DNA of 64,000 nt from Natranaerovirga pectinivora (GTDB lineage Bacteria; Bacillota; Clostridia; Lachnospirales; DSM-24629): positions 62,001 through 126,000 of the forward strand of contig NZ_SMAL01000002.1 of the NCBI RefSeq assembly GCF_004342165.1, written 5' to 3'. The stretch's first letter is position 1. Each line of letters opens with the position of its first letter. Below the pieces are notes generated by a model. That model searched no databases. It was given only the letters and a program-made list of their open reading frames with translations, and was not told where the DNA came from. A program made the translations under genes and the position numbers. Shown one piece after another: positions 26,565 through 36,452 of the stretch.

Positions 26565-27752
26565 ATGACAGAGATTAGAGCACAGAAAAAATATGACAAC
26601 AAATACAAGGAGGGGTTTCCACTATTAAAGGAATCCTTCATTAACTATAATGCATCAGTATATAAAGAAGGTAATATATTCACACTATTAGATCACAAGG
26701 GTCAATTTATTGCTAAAGGTTATTTTGGCAACCAGAACAAAGGTATTGGGTGGCTATTGTCCTGGAAGAAAAATGAACATATTGATAGAAACTTTTTCAA
26801 AAGCAAAGTAAGTGAAGCTATAAATAATCGAAGTGGATATTATCAAGATACCAACACAACTGCTTTTAGAGTCTTCAATGGAGAAGGTGACGGAGTTGGT
26901 GGAATGACCATAGACTATTTTGATGGGTATTACCTCTTCAATTGGTATAGTGAGGGCATTTATACTTTTAGAGATGAAATTATTGACATGCTTTGTGAAC
27001 TTGTAGATTATAAAGGCATTTATGAGAAAAAAAGATTCAATGAAAGTAGAGATGATTTAGATAAAGAGGACTTTGTAAAAGGTGAAAGAGCAACTTTTCC
27101 ACTAATCGTTAAAGAAAATGGTGTTAATATTGCTGTAAACCTAGATGATGGACCTATGGTAGGGGTTTTTCTTGATCAAAGGGATGTTCGAAAAGCCCTT
27201 ATGAGTAAATATGCAAAAGGTAAGACAGTTCTTAATACATTTTCTTATACAGGCGTTTTTTCTGTTTTTGCCCTAATGGGCGGTGCCAGTATGACTGAAA
27301 GTGTGGATTTGGCAAAACGCAGTACCCATTTGACCATTGAACAAATGACAATCAATGGGATAGATGATAGTAAACAGTCAATCGTCGTTATGGATGTTTT
27401 TGACTACTTTAATCGTGGCAAACAAAAAGACAAGGATTTTGATATTGTTATTCTAGATCCACCTAGTTATGCCAGGTCCAAAAAACATACCTTTAGTGCA
27501 GCTAAAGATTATGCTCAACTGATATCAAAGGCACTGGATATGACATCAAAAGAGGGTATGCTTATCGCTTCTACCAATCATAGTGCACTAAAAAGGGAAA
27601 AGTTTTGGGAAATGATCCAACAAGGATTCGCTGCTAGAGGTGAAAAAGCTGAGATTGTAGAATCTTTTGGTTTGCCTAGTGATTTTCGTGTTAACAAGGC
27701 ACTTAAAGAAAGTGATTATCTAAAGGTTTATTTTCTAAAAAGACGTAAATAA
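26565..27752 (+). CDS. Class I SAM-dependent rRNA methyltransferase, RlmI-like
   Basis: 395 residues. N-terminal PUA-like RNA-binding part (about 1-75), a central EEHEH-like segment and a Rossmann methyltransferase domain with VLNTFSYTGVFSVFALMGGA (SAM loop) and FDIVILDPPSYARSK (catalytic motif of the RlmI/YccW group). Expected to methylate a cytosine of 23S rRNA. ATG 26565 has AAGGAG 8 nt upstream; the ORF extension to 26541 overlaps that site. Confidence 0.9.
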   Translation: MTEIRAQKKYDNKYKEGFPLLKESFINYNASVYKEGNIFTLLDHKGQFIAKGYFGNQNKGIGWLLSWKKNEHIDRNFFKSKVSEAINNRSGYYQDTNTTAFRVFNGEGDGVGGMTIDYFDGYYLFNWYSEGIYTFRDEIIDMLCELVDYKGIYEKKRFNESRDDLDKEDFVKGERATFPLIVKENGVNIAVNLDDGPMVGVFLDQRDVRKALMSKYAKGKTVLNTFSYTGVFSVFALMGGASMTESVDLAKRSTHLTIEQMTINGIDDSKQSIVVMDVFDYFNRGKQKDKDFDIVILDPPSYARSKKHTFSAAKDYAQLISKALDMTSKEGMLIASTNHSALKREKFWEMIQQGFAARGEKAEIVESFGLPSDFRVNKALKESDYLKVYFLKRRK

Positions 27753-27779
27753 AATGATCGTTATAAAGCAGCACTTATT

Positions 27780-27808
27780 GACAAGCATTCCATTGGGGTG
27801 CTTGTTTT
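27780..27808 (+). terminator. Terminator after the methyltransferase gene
   Basis: CAAGCAttCC / GGggTGCTTG hairpin followed by TTTT. Confidence 0.65.
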
Positions 27809-27839
27809 GGCAAGTTTAAAATGATTTATTTAAATACAG

Positions 27840-27868
27840 TTGAGAAATCTACAAAGTTCTTGTATAAT
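27840..27868 (+). promoter_or_regulatory. Promoter of the cysteine desulfurase-thiolase operon
   Basis: TTGAGA, 17 nt, TATAAT; 36 nt before ATG 27905. Confidence 0.65.
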
Positions 27869-27904
27869 GAGTGTGTTTAAGTAGGTAATAGAAAGGAATA
27901 TAGT

Positions 27905-29014
27905 ATGATATATCTTGATTATGCTGCGAATACCCCTGCTAGTGAAGCAGTTATTCAACGCTTTATGAACTGTGAAAGAACTTATCCAATGAATCCTAAT
28001 TCAAATAATCCTTTGGCAGAAGAAGCAAAAAATCAATTAAATCAAGGGAAAGAAGCAATAGCAAAATGTTTGCAAATACAACCTCAAGAATTAATTTTTA
28101 CGTCATCAGGGACGGAATCCAATAACCTTGCCATTAAAGGTATTGCAAAGGAATATGGGGCAAGAAGAAAGCATATCATTACTAGTTTTTTAGAACACTC
28201 ATCTGTTTTAGGTCCTATTGAACAATTGGCAAAAGAAGGCTATGAAATTGATTATGTAGATATTAATCAACAAGGTCAAGTAGATATAGCCCATTTAAAA
28301 GGTTTGTTACGAGAAGATACATTATTGGTAGCCTTATGCCAAGTGGATAGTGAGATGGGGATAATACAAGATATTGAAAATATAGGCCGTGTCATAAAAG
28401 AGGAATCTTCTGCATTTTTCCACATAGATGGTACCCAAGCTGTGGGTAAGATTTTTCAATCATTAAAATATGTGGACAGTTATACTTTTGCAGGACATAA
28501 AATCTATGGCTTAAATGGAAGTGCTGCTTTGGTATTAAAAGAGAATGTTATTATAGAACCATTACATCACGGAGGTTTAAGCATATCGCCATTTCGTAGT
28601 GGTACGCCATCCTTAGGGCTAATTGATGCATTAGCATTTGCTCTTAGTGAGATTGAAAAAAATCGTGACAAAAACTTGGCATATGTAACAAGTCTAAATG
28701 AAGAATTAAGAAGTTTTTTTAAAGGGTTTGATTTTATACGAATCAATTCCACTGATCAATCAGTACCTTTCATATTAAACATTACATTAAAGGGTATTAA
28801 AGCAGAAGTGGTAAAAAATGAATTAGCAAAGAAGAATATATATGTATCAACTAAATCAGCTTGTAGTTCGCCGTACACACCATCTAGAGCAGTTTTTGCA
28901 TTAACAAAAGATAAAAAAGGCGCTACATCAACATTAAGAATTAGCCTAAGCCATTTGACCACAAAGGAAGAATTAGAGGCATTTAAAACTGCCTTTAAGG
29001 ATAGTGTCAAATAG
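27905..29014 (+). CDS. Cysteine desulfurase (NifS/IscS-like)
   Basis: 369 residues, PLP enzyme that takes sulfur from cysteine to form a persulfide. The aminotransferase class V fold is marked by YLDYAANTP, SGTESNNLAIKG, HIDGTQAVGK and the PLP lysine in FAGHKIYG. The active-site Cys lies in STKSACSSPY, a short loop of the class II type. It is 23 nt upstream of a TtcA-like gene, so it very likely donates sulfur for tRNA thiolation. Confidence 0.93.
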   Translation: MIYLDYAANTPASEAVIQRFMNCERTYPMNPNSNNPLAEEAKNQLNQGKEAIAKCLQIQPQELIFTSSGTESNNLAIKGIAKEYGARRKHIITSFLEHSSVLGPIEQLAKEGYEIDYVDINQQGQVDIAHLKGLLREDTLLVALCQVDSEMGIIQDIENIGRVIKEESSAFFHIDGTQAVGKIFQSLKYVDSYTFAGHKIYGLNGSAALVLKENVIIEPLHHGGLSISPFRSGTPSLGLIDALAFALSEIEKNRDKNLAYVTSLNEELRSFFKGFDFIRINSTDQSVPFILNITLKGIKAEVVKNELAKKNIYVSTKSACSSPYTPSRAVFALTKDKKGATSTLRISLSHLTTKEELEAFKTAFKDSVK

Positions 29015-29037
29015 GTTTATAGAATAGAGGGAAAGAA

Positions 29038-29862
29038 ATGAACCGAGCACAAGAAGTTGAAAGAAGTATAAATAAAACTTTTAAAGAGTCCATATGGTCT
29101 AAGTTTTTAAAAGGCATTAAAACATATGATCTAATCCAAGAAGGCGATAAGATTGCCGTTTGTATTTCAGGTGGAAAAGATTCTATGTTATTAGCAAAAT
29201 GTATGCAATTGCTTCAAAGATACTCTATTTACCCTTTTGAAATTGAGTATTTGGTAATGGATCCAGGATATAATCCTATCAATCGTAAAAGAATAGAAGA
29301 CAATGCAAAGATGTTAGATGTCCCTGTTAGAATTTTTGACACAGATATTTTTGAAGTTGTTGCATCTGTAGATGAAAGTCCATGCTACCTATGTGCAAAG
29401 ATGCGAAGAGGCTATCTATATAAAAATGCAAAAGATCTTGGGTGTAATAAAATTGCATTAGGACATCATTTTGACGATGTAATAGAAACCACTTTAATGA
29501 GTATGTTTTATGGCTCTGAGATAAAAACCATGATGCCTAAACTACATAGTCAAAACTTTGAGGGAATGGAACTTATTCGTCCTTTATATATGGTGAAAGA
29601 GGCGGCTATAATTGAATGGATGAAACACAATGATTTAAAATTCATTCAATGTGCTTGTCGTTTTACTGAGAACTGTGTATTAGATGGACAAGGTGGGGGC
29701 TCTAAAAGAGGAGAGATGAAAGCCTTGATTAAAAAGATGAAAAAAGAAAATCCATATGTGGATATGAATATTTTTAACAGTACCCATAATGTGAATATGG
29801 ATACCATTCAAGGATATCGAAAAAATGGAGAGAAGCATAGCTTTTTAGAAGAGTATGAATAA
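29038..29862 (+). CDS. TtcA-like PP-loop tRNA thiolation enzyme
   Basis: 274 residues. PP-loop ATP pyrophosphatase motif CISGGKDSMLLAK at about 44-56, the CxxC pair in ESPCYLCAKMRRG that binds an Fe-S cluster in TtcA, GHHFDDVIETTLM, and further Cys (QCACRFTENC) near the C-terminus. Family role: 2-thiolation of cytidine 32 in tRNA. Directly downstream of a cysteine desulfurase, the expected sulfur source. The exact target base is inferred. Confidence 0.87.
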   Translation: MNRAQEVERSINKTFKESIWSKFLKGIKTYDLIQEGDKIAVCISGGKDSMLLAKCMQLLQRYSIYPFEIEYLVMDPGYNPINRKRIEDNAKMLDVPVRIFDTDIFEVVASVDESPCYLCAKMRRGYLYKNAKDLGCNKIALGHHFDDVIETTLMSMFYGSEIKTMMPKLHSQNFEGMELIRPLYMVKEAAIIEWMKHNDLKFIQCACRFTENCVLDGQGGGSKRGEMKALIKKMKKENPYVDMNIFNSTHNVNMDTIQGYRKNGEKHSFLEEYE

Positions 29863-29901
29863 GGTTGACAGGTTGAACCATTTAATTTAAGTAAAGATTT
29901 A

Positions 29902-29937
29902 AAATAAGGTTTTATTTTCAAAGCCTTATTTTTTTAA
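29902..29937 (+). terminator. Terminator after the thiolation operon
   Basis: AAATAAGG / CCTTATTT stem with a long T run on the + strand. Confidence 0.75.
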
Positions 29938-29954
29938 TGCTAAGAAGTTACAAA

Positions 29955-29983
29955 TTGTATATTGTATAACAACATGATATAAT
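29955..29983 (+). promoter_or_regulatory. Promoter of the cardiolipin synthase gene
   Basis: TTGTAT, 17 nt, TATAAT preceded by TG (extended -10). Confidence 0.6.
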
Positions 29984-30046
29984 TTTACCAACTAAGAATT
30001 AATCACTGTATTTTGAAAATTTTCTAAACACTAGAGGGATATTTTG

Positions 30047-31576
30047 ATGAAAATACTAAAAATCATTAATAATAGAATACTTATAACATCAGTAATACTG
30101 TTGGTACAAATGGTATGGTTTATAATTTTCTTAATAAGGCTCACAAGGTATTATGCATGGGTGAGTGCCATCTTTTCAATATTAAGTATACTCATTGTTT
30201 TATATATCATTAAAAAGGATGATAATGCTTCTTTTAAGATTGGATGGATTATTCTTATTATGGCATTGCCATTATCTGGAGCCCTTTTTTATCTGTTTTT
30301 TGGAAATAAAAGGGCATCTAAAGCGATGCATGCTCGCCTAAGTAAAGAATATGAAAAAACAATAGAACTGATAAAGGTAGACCAAGGGGTTTTAAATGAA
30401 ATAGGTGATATGAGTGAGCGTGTTTTAGGAACAGCTCGGTATATACATAACAAAAGTTTTTTCCCTATTTATAAAAACACAGCAACGACCTACTATCCTC
30501 TTGGGGAAACAATGTATGGAGATATGTTGTTGGAGTTAGAAAAGGCAGAGCGTTTTATTTTTCTTCAGTATTTTATTATTGAAGAAGGAAAGATGTGGGA
30601 TGGTATTCTTAATATACTTACTAAAAAAGTGGCAGAAGGTGTAGATGTTCGTTTAATATATGACGATGTAGGATCACTTTTTGTATTGCCTAATGACTTT
30701 AGTCAAAAAATGGAGAGAATAGGTATTAAATGTATGGCTTTTAATAAGGTTAGGCCAATCCTTTCTGTGATTCTTAATAATCGTGATCACAGAAAAATAT
30801 TAATCATTGATGGGCACACAGCGTTTAATGGTGGTATTAATCTGGCAGATGAATATATTAATGAGAAACTAAAATTTGGGCACTGGAAAGACACAGGCGT
30901 CCGATTAAAGGGGGAAGGTGTTTGGAGTTTTACATTGATGTTTTTAGAAATGTGGAATGCTTTTAAAAAAAGCAATGATGTATTAGAAAACTTTAAACCT
31001 CCTATTAAGAACATACAGAGTAATGAAGATATAGGTTATGTACAACCATTTTCAGATTCACCATTTAATAATGAAGCAATTGGTGAAAATATCTATATAG
31101 AGCTCTTATCTCAAGCAAAACGCTATGTTTATATTTTTACGCCCTATCTTATTATAGATAATGAAATGAAGTCCGCCCTTTGTATGGCAGCAAAAAGAGG
31201 TGTGGATGTAAGAATCGTTACCCCCGGTATCCCAGATAAAAAAATTGTATTTAGACTTACAAGATCCAACTACTTGCCATTGTTAAAGGCCGGGGTTAAG
31301 ATTTATGAGTATACCCCTGGTTTTATACACGGGAAAAGTTACGTCTGTGATGATGAGCTTGGGGTTGTAGGTACAATCAATATGGATTATCGTAGTTTAT
31401 ATCTCCATTTTGAATGTGGCACCTTCTTATATAAAACACCTTCAATTATGGATCTGAAAAAAGATTCCCTTGAAACAATAGATAAAAGCAAAGAGATTAA
31501 AGTAAATAATTGCAAACAAGGACTTTTTGGAAGTTTATTTGATGCAGTGCTTAGAGTCTTTGCACCTCTTTTTTAA
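30047..31576 (+). CDS. cls: Cardiolipin synthase
   Basis: 509 residues. Two or three N-terminal membrane segments (about 10-30, 35-55, 65-85), then two phospholipase-D domains with HKD motifs: HRKILIIDG (with GGINLADEYI after it) and HGKSYVCDDELGVVGTINMD. The KILI/HGKS spacing is that of bacterial ClsA-type enzymes, which condense two phosphatidylglycerols at the membrane. ATG 30047 is 8 nt after AGAGGG; a TTG one codon earlier is less likely. Confidence 0.93.
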   Translation: MKILKIINNRILITSVILLVQMVWFIIFLIRLTRYYAWVSAIFSILSILIVLYIIKKDDNASFKIGWIILIMALPLSGALFYLFFGNKRASKAMHARLSKEYEKTIELIKVDQGVLNEIGDMSERVLGTARYIHNKSFFPIYKNTATTYYPLGETMYGDMLLELEKAERFIFLQYFIIEEGKMWDGILNILTKKVAEGVDVRLIYDDVGSLFVLPNDFSQKMERIGIKCMAFNKVRPILSVILNNRDHRKILIIDGHTAFNGGINLADEYINEKLKFGHWKDTGVRLKGEGVWSFTLMFLEMWNAFKKSNDVLENFKPPIKNIQSNEDIGYVQPFSDSPFNNEAIGENIYIELLSQAKRYVYIFTPYLIIDNEMKSALCMAAKRGVDVRIVTPGIPDKKIVFRLTRSNYLPLLKAGVKIYEYTPGFIHGKSYVCDDELGVVGTINMDYRSLYLHFECGTFLYKTPSIMDLKKDSLETIDKSKEIKVNNCKQGLFGSLFDAVLRVFAPLF

Positions 31577-31577
31577 T

Positions 31578-31614
31578 AAACAAAGGGCTGGAATATATTT
31601 CCAGCCCTTTGTTT
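31578..31614 (+). terminator. Terminator after cardiolipin synthase
   Basis: 14-bp stem AAACAAAGGGCTGG / CCAGCCCTTTGTTT with a 9-nt loop. Confidence 0.8.
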
Positions 31615-31642
31615 ATGATTTTGAACCTTTCTTCCAAGGGTT

Positions 31643-31697
31643 CTTTCAACGAAGCTTGTGTCTCTTGCGAAGTAAGAGGCATAAGCTGAGTTAATAT
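31643..31697 (+). repeat. Structured intergenic repeat, copy B
   Basis: The best-formed copy: CTTTCAACGAAGCTTGTGTC, inner stem CTCTT/AAGAG, outer stem AGCTT/AAGCT flanked by AAC/GTT with facing GA dinucleotides that could form tandem G-A pairs. It lies between the cls terminator and the MoxR operon. Confidence 0.7.
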
Positions 31698-31868
31698 ATT
31701 ACAGATAATCAACAATAATGGTAAATTATAGAGTTTTACAGAAAGTATTGTATATGGTCCTTAGAATAGGTAAAATTAATTAGAGAAATATGATTAGCCT
31801 TACTAAGTTTAGTACAAGATTTAACTATGAAAGAATTTATATTATAGATTGACCTTGAGAGGTGTAAG

Positions 31869-32807
31869 ATGAATAATTCCTATCATTTGAATAGAATAGT
31901 TGAAAACATTGAAAAAGTTATAATAGGTAAAAGAGAAATCGTTGAGTTAGTGGTAATTTCAATGGTCTGTAATGGACATGTTCTTATTGAAGACGTACCT
32001 GGCGTGGGAAAAACCAGCCTTGTATCCGCGCTGGCAAAATCAATAGATGCAAGTTTTAAGAGAATCCAATTTACACCAGATATTCTACCGTCAGACATTA
32101 CAGGGTTTACATTATTCAATCAAAAGTCTGGAGAGTTTGAATACCGAACAGGCTCAATTATGAGTCAAATAATTCTTGCAGATGAAATAAATAGGACATC
32201 TCCTAAAACCCAAGCAAGTTTACTTGAAGTGATGGAGGAGAACCAAGTTACTATTGACGGGAACACATATAAAGTGCCCCAACCCTTTATGGTGTTAGCA
32301 ACACAAAACCCTGTGGAATATCTAGGAACATATCCTTTGCCTGAGGCACAGCTAGATAGATTTTTTATAAAGATATCATTAGGCTATCCATTAGCAGATG
32401 AAGAAAGTAGAATATTATCTGAACTCCAACTTAAAAACCCAATGCACTCACTTAACCCAGCTGCAAAAAGTAGTGATATTGCTGCTATACAACAAGAGGT
32501 TAAAAATATCCATGTAGATAAAAGCTTATGTGATTATATTGTAAATATAGTAGGGGAGACACGTCGGAGTCCTAATATATTACTAGGTTCAAGTCCAAGA
32601 GGTTCCATATCTTTATTTAAAGCTGCACAAGCTTGGGCTTATTACAATAATAGGGCGTATGTTATTCCTGATGATATTAAAAAAATGGTGGTGCCAGTAC
32701 TTTCACACAGGATACTTCTAAAGCAAGAAACAAAACTTAAAAAACTCCGAGCGGAGGATATACTGGTATCAATATTAAATAATATAAAAATTCCAGTGGT
32801 GAAATAA
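31869..32807 (+). CDS. MoxR-family AAA+ ATPase
   Basis: 312 residues. Walker A EDVPGVGKTSLV, Walker B ILADEINRTSPKTQASLLEVMEE, sensor 1 LATQNPVEY and GTYPLPEAQLDRF, SPRGSISLFKAAQAWA near the end. MoxR ATPases act as chaperones for metal-centre or membrane protein assembly; the MoxR-DUF58-transglutaminase trio is a widespread conserved cassette of unclear role. First gene of the operon, directly abutting the next gene. RBS GAGAGGTG. Confidence 0.93.
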   Translation: MNNSYHLNRIVENIEKVIIGKREIVELVVISMVCNGHVLIEDVPGVGKTSLVSALAKSIDASFKRIQFTPDILPSDITGFTLFNQKSGEFEYRTGSIMSQIILADEINRTSPKTQASLLEVMEENQVTIDGNTYKVPQPFMVLATQNPVEYLGTYPLPEAQLDRFFIKISLGYPLADEESRILSELQLKNPMHSLNPAAKSSDIAAIQQEVKNIHVDKSLCDYIVNIVGETRRSPNILLGSSPRGSISLFKAAQAWAYYNNRAYVIPDDIKKMVVPVLSHRILLKQETKLKKLRAEDILVSILNNIKIPVVK

Positions 32808-34016
32808 ATGAAAAGAAATAGGGTACTATATATCAGCCTTCTTATTTTAGCATTTGTTTTTGTATATTTTCATGGTGGCAGAATACCATATATGTTATTT
32901 TACACGGTTATTGCTCTTCCTATTGTATCATTTGTTCATATATTTACCGGTTATTTTGTGTTTAAGTATAATCAAAACATTGATACCAGTACAATTGTTA
33001 AGGGTGCCAAAGTAACCTTAAGTCTTTGTATTGTAAACAGAGGATTGTTTATTCTTCCCTATGTAAAAATTAGATTTTATAATGGGGGAGGTGCATTAAT
33101 ACCCGAACCCAGTATAAAAAATCTATTTATACACCCCTTTAGCAAGAGAGAATTGTGTTTTGAACATCGGTTCAAATATAGAGGTGCTTTTGATGTAGGC
33201 GTAAGTGATATAGAAATACAAGACTTCCTTGGTATTTTTAAATTTGTAAGAAGAAATAAACGACCTTTGAAAGTAACTGTTTTACCAAGGGTTGTAGATA
33301 TTGATAGTATTGGTATAAATATTCAAGACTTACCTGACCAAATATCAAATTCAGGTAATTTTTATGAAGATGTTTCTGTTATTGATGAGATCAACAAATA
33401 CAATTATGGGGATAGTTTAAGAAAAGTACATTGGAAACTTACTGCCAAAGTTAATGAATTAATGGTTAAAAAATATGAAAGTACTTTTGGAGCAAATGCA
33501 ATATTTATTGTTGATTTAACAAGGGTTGTTTCTGATCCAGCTAAGAATGCTTTTATTGAGGACAAACACATAGAGGCTGTTGTTTCTGCTTTAAGGTGTA
33601 CTTTGAAAAATGGTGCAAATGTGAGATTTATCTATTATGACGGGGCGTTTTTAAGTTATGATTGCAATAATCTTGTAGATTTTGAAAATATCTATCAAGC
33701 TTTTGGAAAAGTTACCTTTAATCAGGAAATTAGCTATAAAGATATTATTTATAGTCAGGTAAATAACAGTGGGAGTAAGCCTGATATTTTTCTTTCTACC
33801 TCAATCGTGGATCAAGACCTTTATGAGACCATATGCAGGATAATGTCAAGTGGATATCATATAAGTCTGATCTATGTATCACCTGAAAAAATTACAGGAG
33901 AAAAAAAACTGGGTGTTGAACAAATACTATCTGAATTATCAGGAGCAGGTATAAAAGTTTATAACATAAATATAGGTGATAATCTAAAGGACATTTTTAA
34001 TGACAGAGGGGAGTAG
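32808..34016 (+). CDS. DUF58 domain protein
   Basis: 402 residues. Two membrane segments at the N-terminus (about 7-22 and 27-48), a beta-rich stretch, and the DUF58 hallmark YNYGDSLRKVHWKLTAKVNELMVKKYE (about 198-224) followed by a von Willebrand A-like domain. It starts right after the MoxR stop (zero gap), so translation is coupled. Likely a membrane partner of MoxR. Confidence 0.9.
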   Translation: MKRNRVLYISLLILAFVFVYFHGGRIPYMLFYTVIALPIVSFVHIFTGYFVFKYNQNIDTSTIVKGAKVTLSLCIVNRGLFILPYVKIRFYNGGGALIPEPSIKNLFIHPFSKRELCFEHRFKYRGAFDVGVSDIEIQDFLGIFKFVRRNKRPLKVTVLPRVVDIDSIGINIQDLPDQISNSGNFYEDVSVIDEINKYNYGDSLRKVHWKLTAKVNELMVKKYESTFGANAIFIVDLTRVVSDPAKNAFIEDKHIEAVVSALRCTLKNGANVRFIYYDGAFLSYDCNNLVDFENIYQAFGKVTFNQEISYKDIIYSQVNNSGSKPDIFLSTSIVDQDLYETICRIMSSGYHISLIYVSPEKITGEKKLGVEQILSELSGAGIKVYNINIGDNLKDIFNDRGE

Positions 34017-34019
34017 ACA

Positions 34020-36383
34020 GTGAAGGCATTTAAAAACAGTTTTATTGACTATAGTGTAAATTTATTAATAATGGTTTTTTTAAGTTTTAGTTTTGTTTTT
34101 GCAAATACAGCTACCTTAAATATGACTTATGGCATAAAAGATGTGTTTATCTTTGTAGGCATATCATCTATTCTATGTACAATTGTGTTTTGGAACAAAA
34201 TATCATTAATAATTACTGTGATTTCTTCAATTCTTGTTGTAATAGGTGGTTTTATTTACTTTCTTAATAAACCGATAGCCTTTGAAGAGACTTATAGTAA
34301 GATAGAACCTATGTTTCTATGGGCTATAAATTATATTAATGGAGTAGTACCCCTTAATCTTGAATATGAAAAATATTTATTAGTGGTTTTAAGTATTACT
34401 ATATCTATAGTTGTATATCTGTTTTCTGTAAAAAGATTTAATTTCTATGTTTTATTAATTGGTGGGCTTACTCTTTTCTCAGTACAATGGATTTTTGATT
34501 CTTTTGTAAGCTATCTTTCATTTTATACTTTTGTTTTTTTGATTTTAATTTGTTATTTTAAACATATTTATATAAAAAATACCAATGTTAGTGAAAGAAA
34601 TTCATACACAGCCCCTGTTGCCTTTTTACTTTTCTCCATACCTATTTGTGGGCTAGTATTCTTACTTGCTTATCTGATGCCGTCAAGTGATGCACCTCTT
34701 GATTGGAGTTGGATGGATTCTACAATAGAATCGGCCCAAAACTATGTTCAAACAAGACTTCGTATGTCAGAGGACACCACCTTAAGTTTTGGATTTGGAG
34801 ATGAAAGCTCATTGCTGGAAGGAAATATATCGTTAGATGATACCCTTGTAATGACAGTGGATTCTCCTGTAGGAAGTCTATATTTAAAAGGGGCAGTTAG
34901 AGAGATATACACAGGGGTTTCCTGGGAAAGCCAACAATCTGAAGTGACTACCCTTGGTCAGAATGTTCAATTGGATGGTTTTAATGATGATTTGTTTGAG
35001 TTTTCACAGGGGAGTAAAATTATAACAAATAATATGGATATACTTAATGAGTTTTATAATAAAATATCAATAGATATTACCTATGAAAATCTATTAACCC
35101 AAAGTATAATAATACCTTCAATGACTGAAAGTATTATATTTGATTCAGATCCAATAAATCTAAATAAGAATTCCTATGGTATACTTTCTAGTGATGATTT
35201 TCTGAATCAACAGTTTAAGTACACAGTGGAGCTATATATCATAAATAACAACAATAGAGTTGTACAATTATTGAGAAACAGTAGTAGAGGGGCTTACAAG
35301 GGATATCTTCAAAATTCATCGCCAAGAGGTAATCGTCAGTTAAGAAGGGATATTGAAAGACTAGAAGAAGTATCAAAGGATGTATACAATAGATATCTTC
35401 AATTGCCAGATAAACTGCCAGAAAGAATTAGAGATTTAGCTATTGAATTAACATCATCTACAACCAATGATTATGATCGAGTAAGATCTATAGAGACATA
35501 TCTTTCAAATAACTATAGATATACTTTAGAGCCAGGGAACATCCCGAAGGATCGTGATTTTGTAGATTATTTCTTATTTGATTTAAAGGAAGGTTATTGT
35601 ATTTACTACGCATCAGCAATGACAGTTCTTGTGCGTTCATTAGGAATTCCGGCTAGATATGTAGAAGGCTATCTTTTACCAGCTCATCCAGTACAAGGAA
35701 CAACTTATAAAATTACAAATGGTCAAGCACATGCATGGGTTGAAGTATATTTTGAAGGATTCGGTTGGATTCCTTTTGAACCAACATCGTCATATTCAGA
35801 AGATTTATATGAGGCAGTTGAGGAAATATTAGGAGAAGAGAGTGGTATTTTCCAAGAGGAAAATATTGAAGAAGAGATAGTGGATAATGGATTAATGAAT
35901 AATGAGGTGTTTTCTGAGGCAATTGATACACTATCCAACACATATTTTGAAAGAGACAGTACTAAAAAAAATTCAAAATTTATACTAAAAATAATTGTAG
36001 TGTTTATACTTTGGATACTTATAGTGCCTAACTTAAGGAGATATTTACGTCTGTATAAAATACAAAAGCTTATGCCAAAACAAAGTGTCATTGAGGTATA
36101 CAGTTATTTATTAAAAATTCTATCACTTCAAGGGTTTGAAATAAAACCAGGAGAAACACCACTCCAATTCTCAGCACGTATAGATGAGAGCTTTAAAATA
36201 GAAGCTATAAGCTATAAAGAAATAACAGAAATATTCATAAAAGCCCGCTATAGCAATATGCCTATAGATGGAAAAGAAAAACAGGTTGTTAAGAATTTTT
36301 ATTTTACATTTCCAGGGTATTGCAAAAAGAGGTTAGGGTTGATGAAATACTTTGTATACAAAATTTTTACTGGACTGATATAG
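34020..36383 (+). CDS. Membrane transglutaminase-like protein (TgpA-type)
   Basis: 787 residues. Six or so membrane segments in the first 220 residues, an extracellular region with a transglutaminase-like Cys-His-Asp core: KEGYCIYYASAMTVLVRSLGIPARYVEGY (Cys), QAHAWVEVYFEGFGWIPFEPT (His, Asp), one late membrane segment (about 655-675) and a cytosolic DUF4129-like tail. Start GTG 34020 with GAGGGGAG upstream. May crosslink or cleave extracellular proteins or peptides; function in Clostridia is not established. Confidence 0.9.
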   Translation: MKAFKNSFIDYSVNLLIMVFLSFSFVFANTATLNMTYGIKDVFIFVGISSILCTIVFWNKISLIITVISSILVVIGGFIYFLNKPIAFEETYSKIEPMFLWAINYINGVVPLNLEYEKYLLVVLSITISIVVYLFSVKRFNFYVLLIGGLTLFSVQWIFDSFVSYLSFYTFVFLILICYFKHIYIKNTNVSERNSYTAPVAFLLFSIPICGLVFLLAYLMPSSDAPLDWSWMDSTIESAQNYVQTRLRMSEDTTLSFGFGDESSLLEGNISLDDTLVMTVDSPVGSLYLKGAVREIYTGVSWESQQSEVTTLGQNVQLDGFNDDLFEFSQGSKIITNNMDILNEFYNKISIDITYENLLTQSIIIPSMTESIIFDSDPINLNKNSYGILSSDDFLNQQFKYTVELYIINNNNRVVQLLRNSSRGAYKGYLQNSSPRGNRQLRRDIERLEEVSKDVYNRYLQLPDKLPERIRDLAIELTSSTTNDYDRVRSIETYLSNNYRYTLEPGNIPKDRDFVDYFLFDLKEGYCIYYASAMTVLVRSLGIPARYVEGYLLPAHPVQGTTYKITNGQAHAWVEVYFEGFGWIPFEPTSSYSEDLYEAVEEILGEESGIFQEENIEEEIVDNGLMNNEVFSEAIDTLSNTYFERDSTKKNSKFILKIIVVFILWILIVPNLRRYLRLYKIQKLMPKQSVIEVYSYLLKILSLQGFEIKPGETPLQFSARIDESFKIEAISYKEITEIFIKARYSNMPIDGKEKQVVKNFYFTFPGYCKKRLGLMKYFVYKIFTGLI

Positions 36384-36388
36384 TTAGA

Positions 36389-36431
36389 AATGCCTCTACA
36401 GTAGTTGATATTACTGTAGAGGCATTTTTTT
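36389..36431 (+). terminator. Terminator after the MoxR operon
   Basis: AATGCCTCTACAGTA / TACTGTAGAGGCATT stem with a T7 run. Confidence 0.85.
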
Positions 36432-36452
36432 GGGCTTTAATAAATATTGCCT